Source of the DNA: Armatimonadota bacterium
GTDB taxonomy: Bacteria; Armatimonadota; DTGP01; JAKQQT01
Length of the DNA: 64,000 bases
Direction: 5' to 3'
NCBI GenBank assembly: GCA_036504095.1
Contig: DASXVS010000041.1
Location: 32,531 to 96,530 of the forward strand
Both the position numbers and the translations under genes were made by a program. How positions within the stretch are numbered: position 1 is the first letter of the stretch; the number at the start of each line of letters is the position of its first letter. This document shows positions 53,702 through 62,017 of this stretch, piece by piece. Below the pieces are notes generated by a model that was given only the letters and a program-made list of their open reading frames with translations, had not been told where the DNA came from and searched no databases.

Positions 53702-56536
53702 ATGCTGGACACATCAAGAGACACCGAAACCGGCGACAGCATGTTGCTTGGCGCTCCGCCCGCCCGAAAGCCGCGCGCCCGGAAGCCTGCTGCCCGCCGT
53801 GGAATAACGGTCCGACGCTTCTTTACGGAGCCGGACACCCATCCTTTCGACGAACTCGAATGGGAGGTGCGGTCCGCCGCCATAACGGATGAGACCGGCC
53901 AGGTCATCTTCGAGCAGAAGGATGTCGAGATGCCGATGGGGTGGTCCCAACTGGCCACGAATGTCGTCGTCTCGAAGTATTTCAAGGGCCCGATCGGCAC
54001 GCCGGAGCGGGAGCGCAGCCTGAAGCAGTTGATCCGGCGTGTGGCCGGCACGATCACGCGATGGGGCACCGAGCAAAACTATTTCGCGCAGGTCGATGAC
54101 GCGGAGGCATTTGAGACCGAACTGACGCATCTGCTGGTGAACCAGTACGCCGCATTCAACAGCCCGGTCTGGTTCAACGTGGGCGTCGAGGAGCACCCTC
54201 AGTGCAGCGCGTGCTTCATCCAGAGCGTGAAAGATGATATGGGAAGCATCATGGACCTCGCGAAGAACGAGGTGATGCTGTTCAAGTACGGGTCCGGCAC
54301 CGGATCCAACCTCAGCTCGCTGCGGTCGAGCAAGGAGCACCTGGTCGGCGGCGGCACCGCCAGCGGCCCCGTGTCGTTCATGCGCGGCTACGACAGTTTC
54401 GCGGGCGTCATCAAATCCGGCGGCAAGACGCGCCGCGCAGCGAAGATGGTCATCCTCAACGTCGATCACCCCGATATCGAGGAGTTCATCAAGTGCAAGG
54501 CCGAGGAAGAGAAGAAGGCCTGGGCGCTCATTGACGCCGGCTACGACGGCGGATTCAACGTGCCCGGCGGGGCCTATGACAGCGTCCAGTTCCAGAATGC
54601 CAACAACAGCGTACGCGCCTCGGACGAGTTCATGCGCGCCGTGGAAACGGACGGGCCGTGGACAACGCACTACGTGACCAACGGCGAACCGAACGGCACA
54701 TTCCGCGCGAGGGAACTGATGGGCAAAATCGCCGATGCCGCCTGGATCTGCGGCGATCCCGGCATCCAGTTCGACACCGTGATCAACGACTGGCACACCT
54801 GCCCGAACACGGACCGCATCCACGCGTCCAACCCGTGCTCCGAGTACATGTTCCTGAACGACAGCGCCTGCAACCTCGCCAGCCTCAACCTGATGAAATT
54901 CCGCGACGACGACGGCCTGTTCGACGTGGAAGCCTTCTGCCACGCGGTCAGCATCCTGATCCTCGCGCAGGAGATCATCGTCGATGAAGCCAGCTATCCC
55001 ACGCCGGCCATCGGGAAGAACAGCTCCGATTACCGGCCGCTGGGCCTCGGCTACGCTAACCTGGGCGCCCTGTTGATGGCGCGCGGCGTTCCATACGACA
55101 GCGAGACGGGCCGCGCCGTCTGCGGCGCCATCACGGCCCTGATGACCGGCCAGGCGTATAAAACCAGCGCGCAGATCGCGGCCCACACTGGTCCGTTCGT
55201 CGGCTTCGAGGCGAACCGCGAGCCCTGCCTCCGAGTCATCAAAAAGCACGGTGACGCCGTCAACACCATCGACCCGAAGAAATGCTCCGAGGACCTCCTG
55301 GAGGCGGCCCGCGAAGTCTGGGCCGACGCCTATGCCCTCGCCTGCGAACACGGCGTCCGCAACGCGCAGGTGACCGTCCTCGCGCCTACCGGCACCATCG
55401 CGTTCTTCATGGACTGCGATACGACCGGCATCGAGCCGGACATCGCGCTGGTGAAATACAAGAAGCTCGTCGGCGGCGGGCTGCTGAAGATCGTCAATCA
55501 GACCGTTCCCGAGGCCCTGAAGCACCTGGGATATGACGGCGACACGGTGTCCGCCATCATCGACTACATCGACCAGAACGACACCATCGAAGGCGCGCCC
55601 GGCCTCAACGACGAGCACCTGCCGGTTTTCGATTGCGCCTTCAAGCCCGCCAACGGCTTGCGAAGTATCCACTATATGGGCCACGTCCGCATGATGGCGG
55701 CGGCGCAGCCGTTCATCAGCGGCGCCATCTCCAAGACCGTCAACATGCCCAACACAGCGACGGCGGAGGAGATCGCCCACACGTATATGGAAGCCTGGAA
55801 ACTGGGGTTGAAATCCATCGCCATCTATCGCGACGGCTGCAAGCGCACCCAGCCCCTGAACACTTCGAGGGATGAGAATCGAGAATTGAGAATTGAGGGC
55901 GGATCTCAAGGCTCAAATCTCAATTCTCAAGTCTTGGTGGAGGCCCGTCCGCAGCGGCGCCGCCTGGCGGACGAGCGTATGAGCGTCACCCATAAGTTCA
56001 GCGTGGCCGGCCACGAGGGATACATCACTGTCGGCCTCTACGAAGACGGCCTTCCGGGAGAGGTGTTCATCACCATCAGCAAGGAAGGCAGCGTGGTGAG
56101 CGGCATGATGGACGCCTTCGCGACCGCCATCAGCCTCAATCTGCAATACGGCGTGCCGCTGGACGTTCTGGTGAAGAAATACAGCCACATGCGCTTCGAG
56201 CCCAGCGGCTTCACCGGCAACAAACAGATCCCGATCGCGAAGAGCATCGTGGACTATATCTTCCGCTGGATGGCGCTGAAATTCCTTCCCGACACGGAGC
56301 AGCCCCGCCTCCCGCTGGAGATGGAGCCCGCGAAACCGGCGGCTTCCGCGGCGAAGTCCAACGGCAACGGCGGGGGCACAGGCCTCACCAAGCCCGTGAC
56401 CCTGGCGGACCAGGAGAATCTGGTGTACCAGACCCAGACCGACGCGCCGCCGTGCCCGGACTGCGGCAGCATCATGGTCAGAAGCGGCGCGTGCTACCGT
56501 TGCATCAACTGCGGGGGCACGAGCGGGTGCAGCTAG
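53702..56536 (+). CDS. nrdJ: Adenosylcobalamin-dependent (class II) ribonucleotide reductase
   Basis: 944 residues, AAGGAG 6 bases before the ATG. Catalytic features are NSPVWFNVGVEEHPQCSACFIQS (first active-site Cys), GSGTGSNLSSLRSS, HASNPCSEYMFLNDSACNLASLNL (thiyl-radical Cys and Asn/Cys/Glu) and ITVLAPTGTIAFFMDC-like LAPTGTIAFFMDCDTTGIEPD. A C-terminal domain (~755-870, THKFSVAGHEGYITVGLYEDG) leads to a zinc-like tail CPDCGSIMVRSGACYRCINCGGTSGC that reduces the active site. It makes dNDPs in the cytoplasm with or without oxygen. Residues ~722-745 in the linker are encoded by a heptad repeat absent from other NrdJ proteins I recall. Confidence 0.95.
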   Translation: MLDTSRDTETGDSMLLGAPPARKPRARKPAARRGITVRRFFTEPDTHPFDELEWEVRSAAITDETGQVIFEQKDVEMPMGWSQLATNVVVSKYFKGPIGTPERERSLKQLIRRVAGTITRWGTEQNYFAQVDDAEAFETELTHLLVNQYAAFNSPVWFNVGVEEHPQCSACFIQSVKDDMGSIMDLAKNEVMLFKYGSGTGSNLSSLRSSKEHLVGGGTASGPVSFMRGYDSFAGVIKSGGKTRRAAKMVILNVDHPDIEEFIKCKAEEEKKAWALIDAGYDGGFNVPGGAYDSVQFQNANNSVRASDEFMRAVETDGPWTTHYVTNGEPNGTFRARELMGKIADAAWICGDPGIQFDTVINDWHTCPNTDRIHASNPCSEYMFLNDSACNLASLNLMKFRDDDGLFDVEAFCHAVSILILAQEIIVDEASYPTPAIGKNSSDYRPLGLGYANLGALLMARGVPYDSETGRAVCGAITALMTGQAYKTSAQIAAHTGPFVGFEANREPCLRVIKKHGDAVNTIDPKKCSEDLLEAAREVWADAYALACEHGVRNAQVTVLAPTGTIAFFMDCDTTGIEPDIALVKYKKLVGGGLLKIVNQTVPEALKHLGYDGDTVSAIIDYIDQNDTIEGAPGLNDEHLPVFDCAFKPANGLRSIHYMGHVRMMAAAQPFISGAISKTVNMPNTATAEEIAHTYMEAWKLGLKSIAIYRDGCKRTQPLNTSRDENRELRIEGGSQGSNLNSQVLVEARPQRRRLADERMSVTHKFSVAGHEGYITVGLYEDGLPGEVFITISKEGSVVSGMMDAFATAISLNLQYGVPLDVLVKKYSHMRFEPSGFTGNKQIPIAKSIVDYIFRWMALKFLPDTEQPRLPLEMEPAKPAASAAKSNGNGGGTGLTKPVTLADQENLVYQTQTDAPPCPDCGSIMVRSGACYRCINCGGTSGCS
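55867..55936 (+). repeat. In-frame heptad element inside nrdJ
   Basis: Five direct 7-bp units (gagggat, gagaatc, gagaatt, gagaatt, gagggcg) are followed by inverted ones (gatctca, aggctca, aatctca, attctca). Arms 55881-55897 region and 55913-55929 region pair at 16 of 17 positions. The element is translated as part of the linker between the catalytic and C-terminal domains (SRDENRELRIEGG then SQGSNLNSQVL), with no frameshift or stop. Confidence 0.85.
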
Positions 56537-56561
56537 CGGACAGCGGCCAGGTTTCCTCCGG

Positions 56562-57163
56562 GCGACTGAAGTCACGGCAACACGAGCACAAAGTGCCCCT
56601 TCGGGCACTCGGCAGTCGGCGGAGGCCGACTTCGTGCAGTCGTAGCCGTGGCTTCAGCCGCCCGGACCGTGGAGGCACTCGTCGTGCGAGAACCGTACAC
56701 TCAGCTCTACGTCCACCTCATGTGGGCTACATGGGATAGACTTCCGCTCCTCACGCCGGAACGCCAGAAGGCGGCGTTCGCGTGCATCCACGCCGAATGC
56801 ACACAGATGCGCGCGGAAGTGCTCGCCGTAGGCGGTGTCGAAGACCACGTCCATCTTCTCGTTCGGGTGCCAGCCACGATAACCGTCGCGTCGCTGGTCC
56901 GGCAGGTTAAGGGTGCCTCGTCACACCTGCTCACCCATCAGATACCTGGCGCCGACGGGTTCAAATGGCAAGGAGCCTATGGAGCATTCACGGTCAGCCA
57001 TCGCGACGTACCGATAGTCAAAGATTACGTCCGTGGACAGGCACAACACCACGGCGATGGATCGATACTGTCGTAGTTCGAGCCTCTGTGACGGCATCAC
57101 GGCGACCATGATCCGAGTGCCCGAAGGGGCACTTTGTGCAGTCATTGCCGTGCCTTCAGTCGC
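56562..57163 (+). mobile_element. RAYT/REP element (IS200-like transposase with flanking REP palindromes)
   Basis: Terminal inverted repeats of 51 bp, 56562-56612 and 57113-57163, agree at 45 positions; the inner 27 bp are identical and contain the hairpin agtgccc-cttc-gggcact. At the left end a second, inverted REP (to ~56659) makes a BIME-like pair that runs into the transposase start. The arrangement, one Y1 transposase framed by REPs, is that of REP-associated tyrosine transposases. It sits between nrdJ (25 bp from its stop) and the signal-peptidase genes and interrupts nothing. Confidence 0.88.
56684..57076 (+). CDS. REP-associated tyrosine transposase (IS200-like, Y1)
   Basis: 130 residues from GTG 56684, where the conserved MREPYTQLYVHLMWATWDRLPLL start lies; GTG 56648 and 56669 are in frame but fall in REP sequence. 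The HUH motif is DHVHLL (His55, His57). The catalytic Tyr is Tyr115 in VKDYVRGQAQHH, with the downstream Gln and His typical of Y1 transposases. It should nick and rejoin single-stranded DNA at REP hairpins. The protein ends soon after the Tyr helix and lacks ~20 C-terminal residues of many relatives, so loss of full activity is possible. Confidence 0.9.
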   Translation: MREPYTQLYVHLMWATWDRLPLLTPERQKAAFACIHAECTQMRAEVLAVGGVEDHVHLLVRVPATITVASLVRQVKGASSHLLTHQIPGADGFKWQGAYGAFTVSHRDVPIVKDYVRGQAQHHGDGSILS

Positions 57164-57190
57164 AGGGCACTCGCGCCGCCTTGATTCGCC

Positions 57191-57832
57191 TTAGCGGTGG
57201 GCGATCCGCAGGGCGCCAGTGTCCGCCAGGACAGAGTCGGCTCCCGGCGCCGGGCCCGGCACGTAGCCCATAATCGCCTTGTCCGGAATCGGGCCGAAAT
57301 CGCGGCTGTCCATCGAGCTGTTCACGTTGTCTCCAACCACGAAGACGCAGCGCGGCGGGACGCGCACCGCCACCAACCGACCTATGTCCGGCCGATCGCG
57401 GAGCATCTCGGCGATGCGTTGCGGCGGGCCGAGCGATTCGGGGAGCGACGCCGTTCCGTCCGATGATCTCACGATCTGAACGGTCTTACCGGCCGTGGCG
57501 TAAACGCGTTTGACGTAGAGATCGCTGCCGCGGCGGAAGACGACGATATCGTCCTTGCGCACGGTGTTCCAGCGGTAGTACTGGCGGTCCATCAGGACGA
57601 ATTGGCCGTCCTGCAGCGCAGGCAGCATCGATTTGCCCTGAACCACCACCGGCTGAAAGAAGACGCTGAAAGCGACGAGCGCGACAAAGACGAATGTAAA
57701 CACCGCCAGACGCGGAATGCGTGTGCGGTTGTGCCTCTCATGTATTTGCCAACTGGTTGTGTCCAAGGAGCGACCTCCCGGTTCGTATTCATCTTCATGC
57801 AGTCGTAGTTTTGTATTAGACGTATACCGCAT
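57191..57832 (-). CDS. lepB: Signal peptidase I
   Basis: 213 residues. A cytoplasmic N-terminus of ~40 residues and one membrane helix (~41-60) precede the catalytic Ser68 in VVQGKSMLPALQDGQ. The general base Lys108 is in SDLYVKRVYATAGKTV, and VFVVGDNVNSSMDSRDFGPI is the box E motif. It removes Sec signal peptides. The Ser/Lys dyad, box C, D and E are intact. A second, divergent SPase I gene lies 73 bp upstream on the same strand, so the two are likely one tandem duplication with separate specialisation. Confidence 0.93.
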   Translation of the reverse strand: MRYTSNTKLRLHEDEYEPGGRSLDTTSWQIHERHNRTRIPRLAVFTFVFVALVAFSVFFQPVVVQGKSMLPALQDGQFVLMDRQYYRWNTVRKDDIVVFRRGSDLYVKRVYATAGKTVQIVRSSDGTASLPESLGPPQRIAEMLRDRPDIGRLVAVRVPPRCVFVVGDNVNSSMDSRDFGPIPDKAIMGYVPGPAPGADSVLADTGALRIAHR

Positions 57833-57905
57833 ACCGGGTGTTACTAACTAAAAATCCGGGAGGCGATGAGCGGACAAGCGTGGAAAATTATGATTTCTGC
57901 GTCGA

Positions 57906-58454
57906 TTATGGCTCGATCGAGGCGAAAGCCGTGGGCAGGAGGCGGTGCGGCAGCGCGGCGATCGCTTCCCGGGTGGACACAACCTTGCCGACGATGGAAT
58001 CGACCGCGACCGGCCCGAATTGACGGCTGTCCACCGAACAAGTGCGGTTGTCGCCAACCACAAATACCCTGTCGCGCGGCACAACGATCCGTGAAATGTG
58101 GACCATGTAGGGCTTAAGCTTCGCGAACCGCAGGATTCGATTTGCCGGGAAGGCATCGTCACCGAGGAAACCGGTGGCGCCATTGGCGAAGTTCAGCACG
58201 CGGATGGCATCGCCCGGCAGCGCATAGACGCGCTTGATGAACAACTCCCGGCCGTGGTGGAAGACCACGACGTCACCGCGCTTGAGGCTCGTCACCCCAG
58301 TGGACCGCCGGTCCATCAAGGCGACCTGGCCGTCGTGCAAAGCCGGCTGCATGGATGCGCCGGAAACCACTACCGGCCGGAACATCGAGCCCATCAGGGC
58401 GAGGGCCAGAACTATAACATAAGTGCAAATCCGGAAACTGCTTTTCCACATCAT
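57906..58454 (-). CDS. Signal peptidase I, second paralogue
   Basis: 182 residues from ATG 58454 (GGAGG 10 bases upstream; ATG 58451 is also possible). One membrane helix (~8-24) leads to Ser34 in VVSGASMQPALHDGQ, Lys74 in RELFIKRVYALPGD and box E VFVVGDNRTCSVDSRQFGP. The catalytic dyad is intact, but the N-terminal cytoplasmic tail of the neighbouring paralogue is missing and box D is more divergent. Its substrates may be a subset of exported proteins. Confidence 0.92.
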   Translation of the reverse strand: MMWKSSFRICTYVIVLALALMGSMFRPVVVSGASMQPALHDGQVALMDRRSTGVTSLKRGDVVVFHHGRELFIKRVYALPGDAIRVLNFANGATGFLGDDAFPANRILRFAKLKPYMVHISRIVVPRDRVFVVGDNRTCSVDSRQFGPVAVDSIVGKVVSTREAIAALPHRLLPTAFASIEP

Positions 58455-58508
58455 CCCCTCTTTACCTCCGACCGGCATTACGGGCGGGAGGGGGCGAAGG
58501 TTTCGGTC

Positions 58509-59216
58509 TCAGGCGCCCAGATAGGCGGCTTTCACCTCGGGGCTGGCGGCAATTTCGGGGGCAGGGCCGTGAAGGATGATGCGGCCGGTCTCCATCACGT
58601 AGGCGCGGTGAGCGATGTGGAGCGCCTGGTTGGCGTTCTGTTCCACGAGGAGAATGCTGACGCCGTTCGCGTTGATCTCGGTGATGATGTGGAAGATATC
58701 GCGAACGAGGAACGGCGCGAGGCCGAGCGAGGGCTCGTCGAGGAGAAGGAGTTTCGGCCGGGCCATCACGGCGCGGGCGATGGCCAGCATCTGCTGCTCG
58801 CCGCCGCTGAGCGTGCCGCCTGACTGGTGGAGCCGCTCGCGGAGGCGCGGGAAGAGGTCGAGCATGCGGTCGCGATCCTGCGCGACAGCCTGGTGATCGC
58901 GGCGGGCGTAAGCTCCCAGGGAGATGTTTTCCGCCACGGTCATCTCGGAGAAGATGCGGCGGCCTTCCGGGGCGTGCGCGATGCCGGCGGCGACGATCCG
59001 TTCCGCAGGCATTCGGTTCAGCGATTTGCCGGCGAAGGTAATCGTCCCGGACGCCGGGCGCTCCAGCCCGGAGACAGCCCGCAGGGTGGTCGTTTTCCCG
59101 GCGCCGTTGGCGCCGATCAGGGTGACGATTTCGCCCTCTTCCACGTTCAGTGAGACGTCCTGAAGGGCGCGGATGCCGCCGTAGAAGACGCTGATATTGT
59201 CCACTTGCAGCATCAT
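58509..59216 (-). CDS. livF: Branched-chain amino acid ABC transporter ATP-binding protein LivF
   Basis: 235 residues. Walker A GANGAGKTT (residues ~35-43), family motif ISLGAYARRD, signature LSGGEQQMLAIARAV and Walker B LLLLDEPSLGL, followed by the HxLoop SILLVEQNANQAL. The C-terminus GRIILHGPAPEIAASPEVKAAYLG is typical of LivF. Its start overlaps the livG stop (ATGA), so the two ATPases are made together and form the heterodimer of the importer. It is the last gene of the operon. Confidence 0.95.
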   Translation of the reverse strand: MMLQVDNISVFYGGIRALQDVSLNVEEGEIVTLIGANGAGKTTTLRAVSGLERPASGTITFAGKSLNRMPAERIVAAGIAHAPEGRRIFSEMTVAENISLGAYARRDHQAVAQDRDRMLDLFPRLRERLHQSGGTLSGGEQQMLAIARAVMARPKLLLLDEPSLGLAPFLVRDIFHIITEINANGVSILLVEQNANQALHIAHRAYVMETGRIILHGPAPEIAASPEVKAAYLGA

Positions 59217-59977
59217 TCGCCGTCTTCTCCCAGGTAGGCGGCGACGACTTTGGGATCGCTTCGGATGGCCTCCGGCTTTCCGTGGGCGATGACCTCGCCG
59301 TAATCCAGAACGTAGATGCGCTCGCAGATACCCATCACCAGCCGCATATCGTGTTCGATGAGGAGAATCGTGACGCCGAATTCGCCGATGACGTATCGGA
59401 TGAAATGCATCAGGTCATCGGTTTCGGAGGGGTTGAGGCCGGCGGCGGGCTCGTCGAGCAGGAGCAGTTTCGGCTCCGTGGCGAGGGCGCGGGCGATCTC
59501 GAGGCGGCGCTGCTTGCCGTAGGGCAGGTTGCGGGCCTTCTCGTTCTCCCAAGGGTCGAGTTTCAGCACATACAGCAGATGCCGGGCGCGTTCCGTGAGC
59601 ACCGTGTCGCGGGCGGCAACCGCCGGCGTGTGCAGCATCGCGCCGGCCATGCCCACCGGGTGATGGAGCGCGGCGGCGATACGCACGTTGTCCAGAGCGG
59701 TCAATTCGGGGAAGAGGCGGATGTTCTGAAACGTGCGGGCGATACCCAGCGCGGCGATCTCGCTGGGCTTGCGGCCGACAAGCGAGGTCTTTCCCAACCG
59801 AATGTCACCCGAGGTAGGGCGATAGACGCCGGTGATGAGGTTGAAGACGGTCGTCTTCCCCGCTCCGTTGGGCCCGATCATGCCCACGAGTTCGCGCGGC
59901 TGGATAGCCACGTCGAGGTCCTTGACCGCCGTGAGGCCGCCGAATTGCTTTGTGCAGTTGTCGATTTCGAAAAACAT
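59213..59977 (-). CDS. livG: Branched-chain amino acid ABC transporter ATP-binding protein LivG
   Basis: 254 residues. Walker A GPNGAGKTT, IGLARTFQNIRLFPELTALDNVRIA-type segment (GIARTFQNIRLF), signature LPYGKQRRLEIARAL in place of LSGGQ as usual in LivG, Walker B LLLLDEPAAGLNP, and a C-terminal VLDYGEVIAHGKPEAIRSDPKVVAAYLG. It is coupled to livF by a 4-bp overlap and lies 12 bp downstream of livM. Confidence 0.95.
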   Translation of the reverse strand: MFFEIDNCTKQFGGLTAVKDLDVAIQPRELVGMIGPNGAGKTTVFNLITGVYRPTSGDIRLGKTSLVGRKPSEIAALGIARTFQNIRLFPELTALDNVRIAAALHHPVGMAGAMLHTPAVAARDTVLTERARHLLYVLKLDPWENEKARNLPYGKQRRLEIARALATEPKLLLLDEPAAGLNPSETDDLMHFIRYVIGEFGVTILLIEHDMRLVMGICERIYVLDYGEVIAHGKPEAIRSDPKVVAAYLGEDGE

Positions 59978-59989
59978 GGGCGGTGCGGG

Positions 59990-61009
59990 TCAGGCGTCGG
60001 GAGCCGGCGGGCGGCGGCGGAGCCTCGACAACGTGAGTTCGCGCGTGCCGAAGATGCCCTGCGGCCGGACGAGCATCAGGATGATGAGCGCCAGCGAATA
60101 GACGATCATCCGATAGTCCTGCATGAAGCGGAGAAACTCCGGGAGGAGCGTGATCAGGAAGGCGGTCAGCACGGCGCCGGTGATGCTTCCAAGGCCCCCG
60201 AGCACGACCATCAGCACGAGTTCGATGGATTTCAGGAAGCCGATGCCCTCCGCGGAAGGGACGGCGTAACGCGCATAAACGCCGGCGAGCACCCCTGCGA
60301 AACCGGCGAACATCGCGGACACGGCGAAAGCCATCACCTTTGTCTTGTAGGTGTTGATTCCGACGGCTTCGGCGGCGACCTCGTCCTCACGCACCGCCAG
60401 GAAGGCGCGACCGGGACCGCTGAGCACGAGGTTGCGAGAGACCACAACGGAGGCCATGGAGAAGGCGCATACCCAGAAGAACATCGCGGGCTTGGGAGGG
60501 ATGATCTCTGTATGGGTCAACTGGAGGCCCAACGCAGCGCCCAGGGCGTCGATGTTGCGGATGATCACGCGGAGAATCTCGCCGAAACCGAGCGTCACGA
60601 TGGCCAGATAGTCGCCGCGCAGGCGCAGGGAAGGCAGGCCAACCATCAGGCCGCCGATGGCGGCAAAGAGACCGCCGAGCGCCAGGAGCGCCAACAGGAC
60701 CACCACCTGGCGGACGCCGGGAGGGCCGGCCAGGTGCGCGTAGAGCCAGGGGCCGCCATGGTCTGAGAAATAGATTCCCGTGTACATCCCGATCGCCAGG
60801 AATCCGGCGTGGCCGAGGCTGAACTGCCCGGTGAACCCATTGACCATGTTCAGGCTGGTCGCGAGGATGACGTTGATGCCGATGAGGATACCCAGGTGGT
60901 AGTACGTCTCGTCGAACGGCACCGGGCTCTGCGTGGTTTGCAGGTACGCGATGGCTGCCGCGACCGCCAGGAACACAGCTCCGATGATGACGGCGGGAGT
61001 GAGGCGCAT
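59990..61009 (-). CDS. livM: Branched-chain amino acid ABC transporter permease LivM
   Basis: 339 residues with nine or so membrane segments. NVILATSLNMVNGFTGQFSLGHAGFLAIGMYTG is the conserved N-terminal LivM pattern. LRLRGDYLAIVTLGFGEILRVIIRN and LVLSGPGRAFLAVREDEVAAEAVGINTYKTKVMAF hold the EAA-type coupling loop that contacts the ATPases. It forms the channel with LivH, whose gene is 4 bp upstream. Confidence 0.95.
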   Translation of the reverse strand: MRLTPAVIIGAVFLAVAAAIAYLQTTQSPVPFDETYYHLGILIGINVILATSLNMVNGFTGQFSLGHAGFLAIGMYTGIYFSDHGGPWLYAHLAGPPGVRQVVVLLALLALGGLFAAIGGLMVGLPSLRLRGDYLAIVTLGFGEILRVIIRNIDALGAALGLQLTHTEIIPPKPAMFFWVCAFSMASVVVSRNLVLSGPGRAFLAVREDEVAAEAVGINTYKTKVMAFAVSAMFAGFAGVLAGVYARYAVPSAEGIGFLKSIELVLMVVLGGLGSITGAVLTAFLITLLPEFLRFMQDYRMIVYSLALIILMLVRPQGIFGTRELTLSRLRRRPPAPDA

Positions 61010-61013
61010 CGGG

Positions 61014-61886
61014 CTAGACCTTTTCCACCATGCCGCGTCCCAGGAGGCCGGACGGGCGGAAGATGAGGATCGCGATCAGGAGCCCGAACGCGATGGCATC
61101 CCGATAGGACGACGCGCCGTATCCCGAGATGAGCTCCTCGGCCAATCCGAGGATGATGCCGCCCATCAGCGCGCCCGGCAGGCTGCCGATCCCGCCGATC
61201 ACCGCGGCGACGAACGCCTTGAGGCCGAGCATCAGGCCCATGGTCGGTGTGATTTTTGGGTTCACTGACACGTACAGGATGGCGGCCGCGGCGGCCAGAG
61301 CGGAGCCCAGGGCGAAGGTGAAGGCGATGATCCGGTCTACGGAGATGCCCATGAGCGCGGCGGCGTCCTTGTCCTGTGAGACGGCCCGCATGGCGCGGCC
61401 CACGCGCGTTCGCTTCACGATGAACTCCAGTGCGAGGGCCAGGAGGAGCGCGGTACCGACGACTATGTAGGGGCGCAGCGCGGCGTTGGGGATCAGATCG
61501 GGAAAGGACCGCGGGTTGGCCGTCCAGAGCTTCTGGGCGCCGTTTTCAAGGAAAAGCGAGATGCCGATCGCCGTGATGAGGGCGGTCAAACGGGGCGCCG
61601 TTCTCAGGGGCCGATAAGCAAGCCGCTCGATCAGGAGTCCGAGGATGACGCAGGCGGCGACGGCCGCGAGGACGATGACCGCGATCTTCAGGGGGCTGGG
61701 ATCGGCATCCGCTCCGACGGCCAGTCCCGCGAAAAGCCCCGCATAGGCGCCGACCATGAAGACGTCGCCGTGGGCGAAGTTGATCAGCTTCAATACGCCA
61801 TAGACCATCGTGTAGCCCAGCGCGATGAGCGCGTAAAGGCTTCCGATCATCACGCCGTCTATCAGATGGCTGGGAAGGTTTTGCAT
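61014..61886 (-). CDS. livH: Branched-chain amino acid ABC transporter permease LivH
   Basis: 290 residues with about eight membrane segments. GSLYALIALGYTMVYGVLKLINFAHGDVFMVGAY is the LivH signature. RTRVGRAMRAVSQDKDAAALMGISVDRIIAFTF is the EAA-type coupling loop. The N-terminal MQNLPSHLIDGVMIG is short and cytoplasmic. It partners LivM. A 131-bp gap with a hairpin separates it from the binding-protein gene upstream. Confidence 0.95.
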   Translation of the reverse strand: MQNLPSHLIDGVMIGSLYALIALGYTMVYGVLKLINFAHGDVFMVGAYAGLFAGLAVGADADPSPLKIAVIVLAAVAACVILGLLIERLAYRPLRTAPRLTALITAIGISLFLENGAQKLWTANPRSFPDLIPNAALRPYIVVGTALLLALALEFIVKRTRVGRAMRAVSQDKDAAALMGISVDRIIAFTFALGSALAAAAAILYVSVNPKITPTMGLMLGLKAFVAAVIGGIGSLPGALMGGIILGLAEELISGYGASSYRDAIAFGLLIAILIFRPSGLLGRGMVEKV

Positions 61887-61930
61887 TTCGATGGGAGTCG
61901 GGATATGGCGGGGGACCTAACCCCCCGGCT

Positions 61931-61968
61931 CCCTTCCCTCATTCGCTCGCTGCGCTCGCAGGGAAGGG
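61931..61968 (-). terminator. Attenuator-type hairpin between the binding protein and livH
   Basis: A 9-bp stem (61931-61939 with 61960-61968) encloses a smaller palindrome around gcgagc. No T tract follows on the minus strand. It probably limits read-through from the abundant binding-protein mRNA to the membrane genes. Confidence 0.55.
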
Positions 61969-62017
61969 GGGCTCGAGGGCGTACGAAGCCGTTAGGCCCC
62001 AACCCGTAACCTCTCTT

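Noticed and set aside
53714..55909. Long minus-strand open frame (731 codons)
   Set aside because: It is antisense to nrdJ, which is unambiguous, and its composition is that of a shadow frame.
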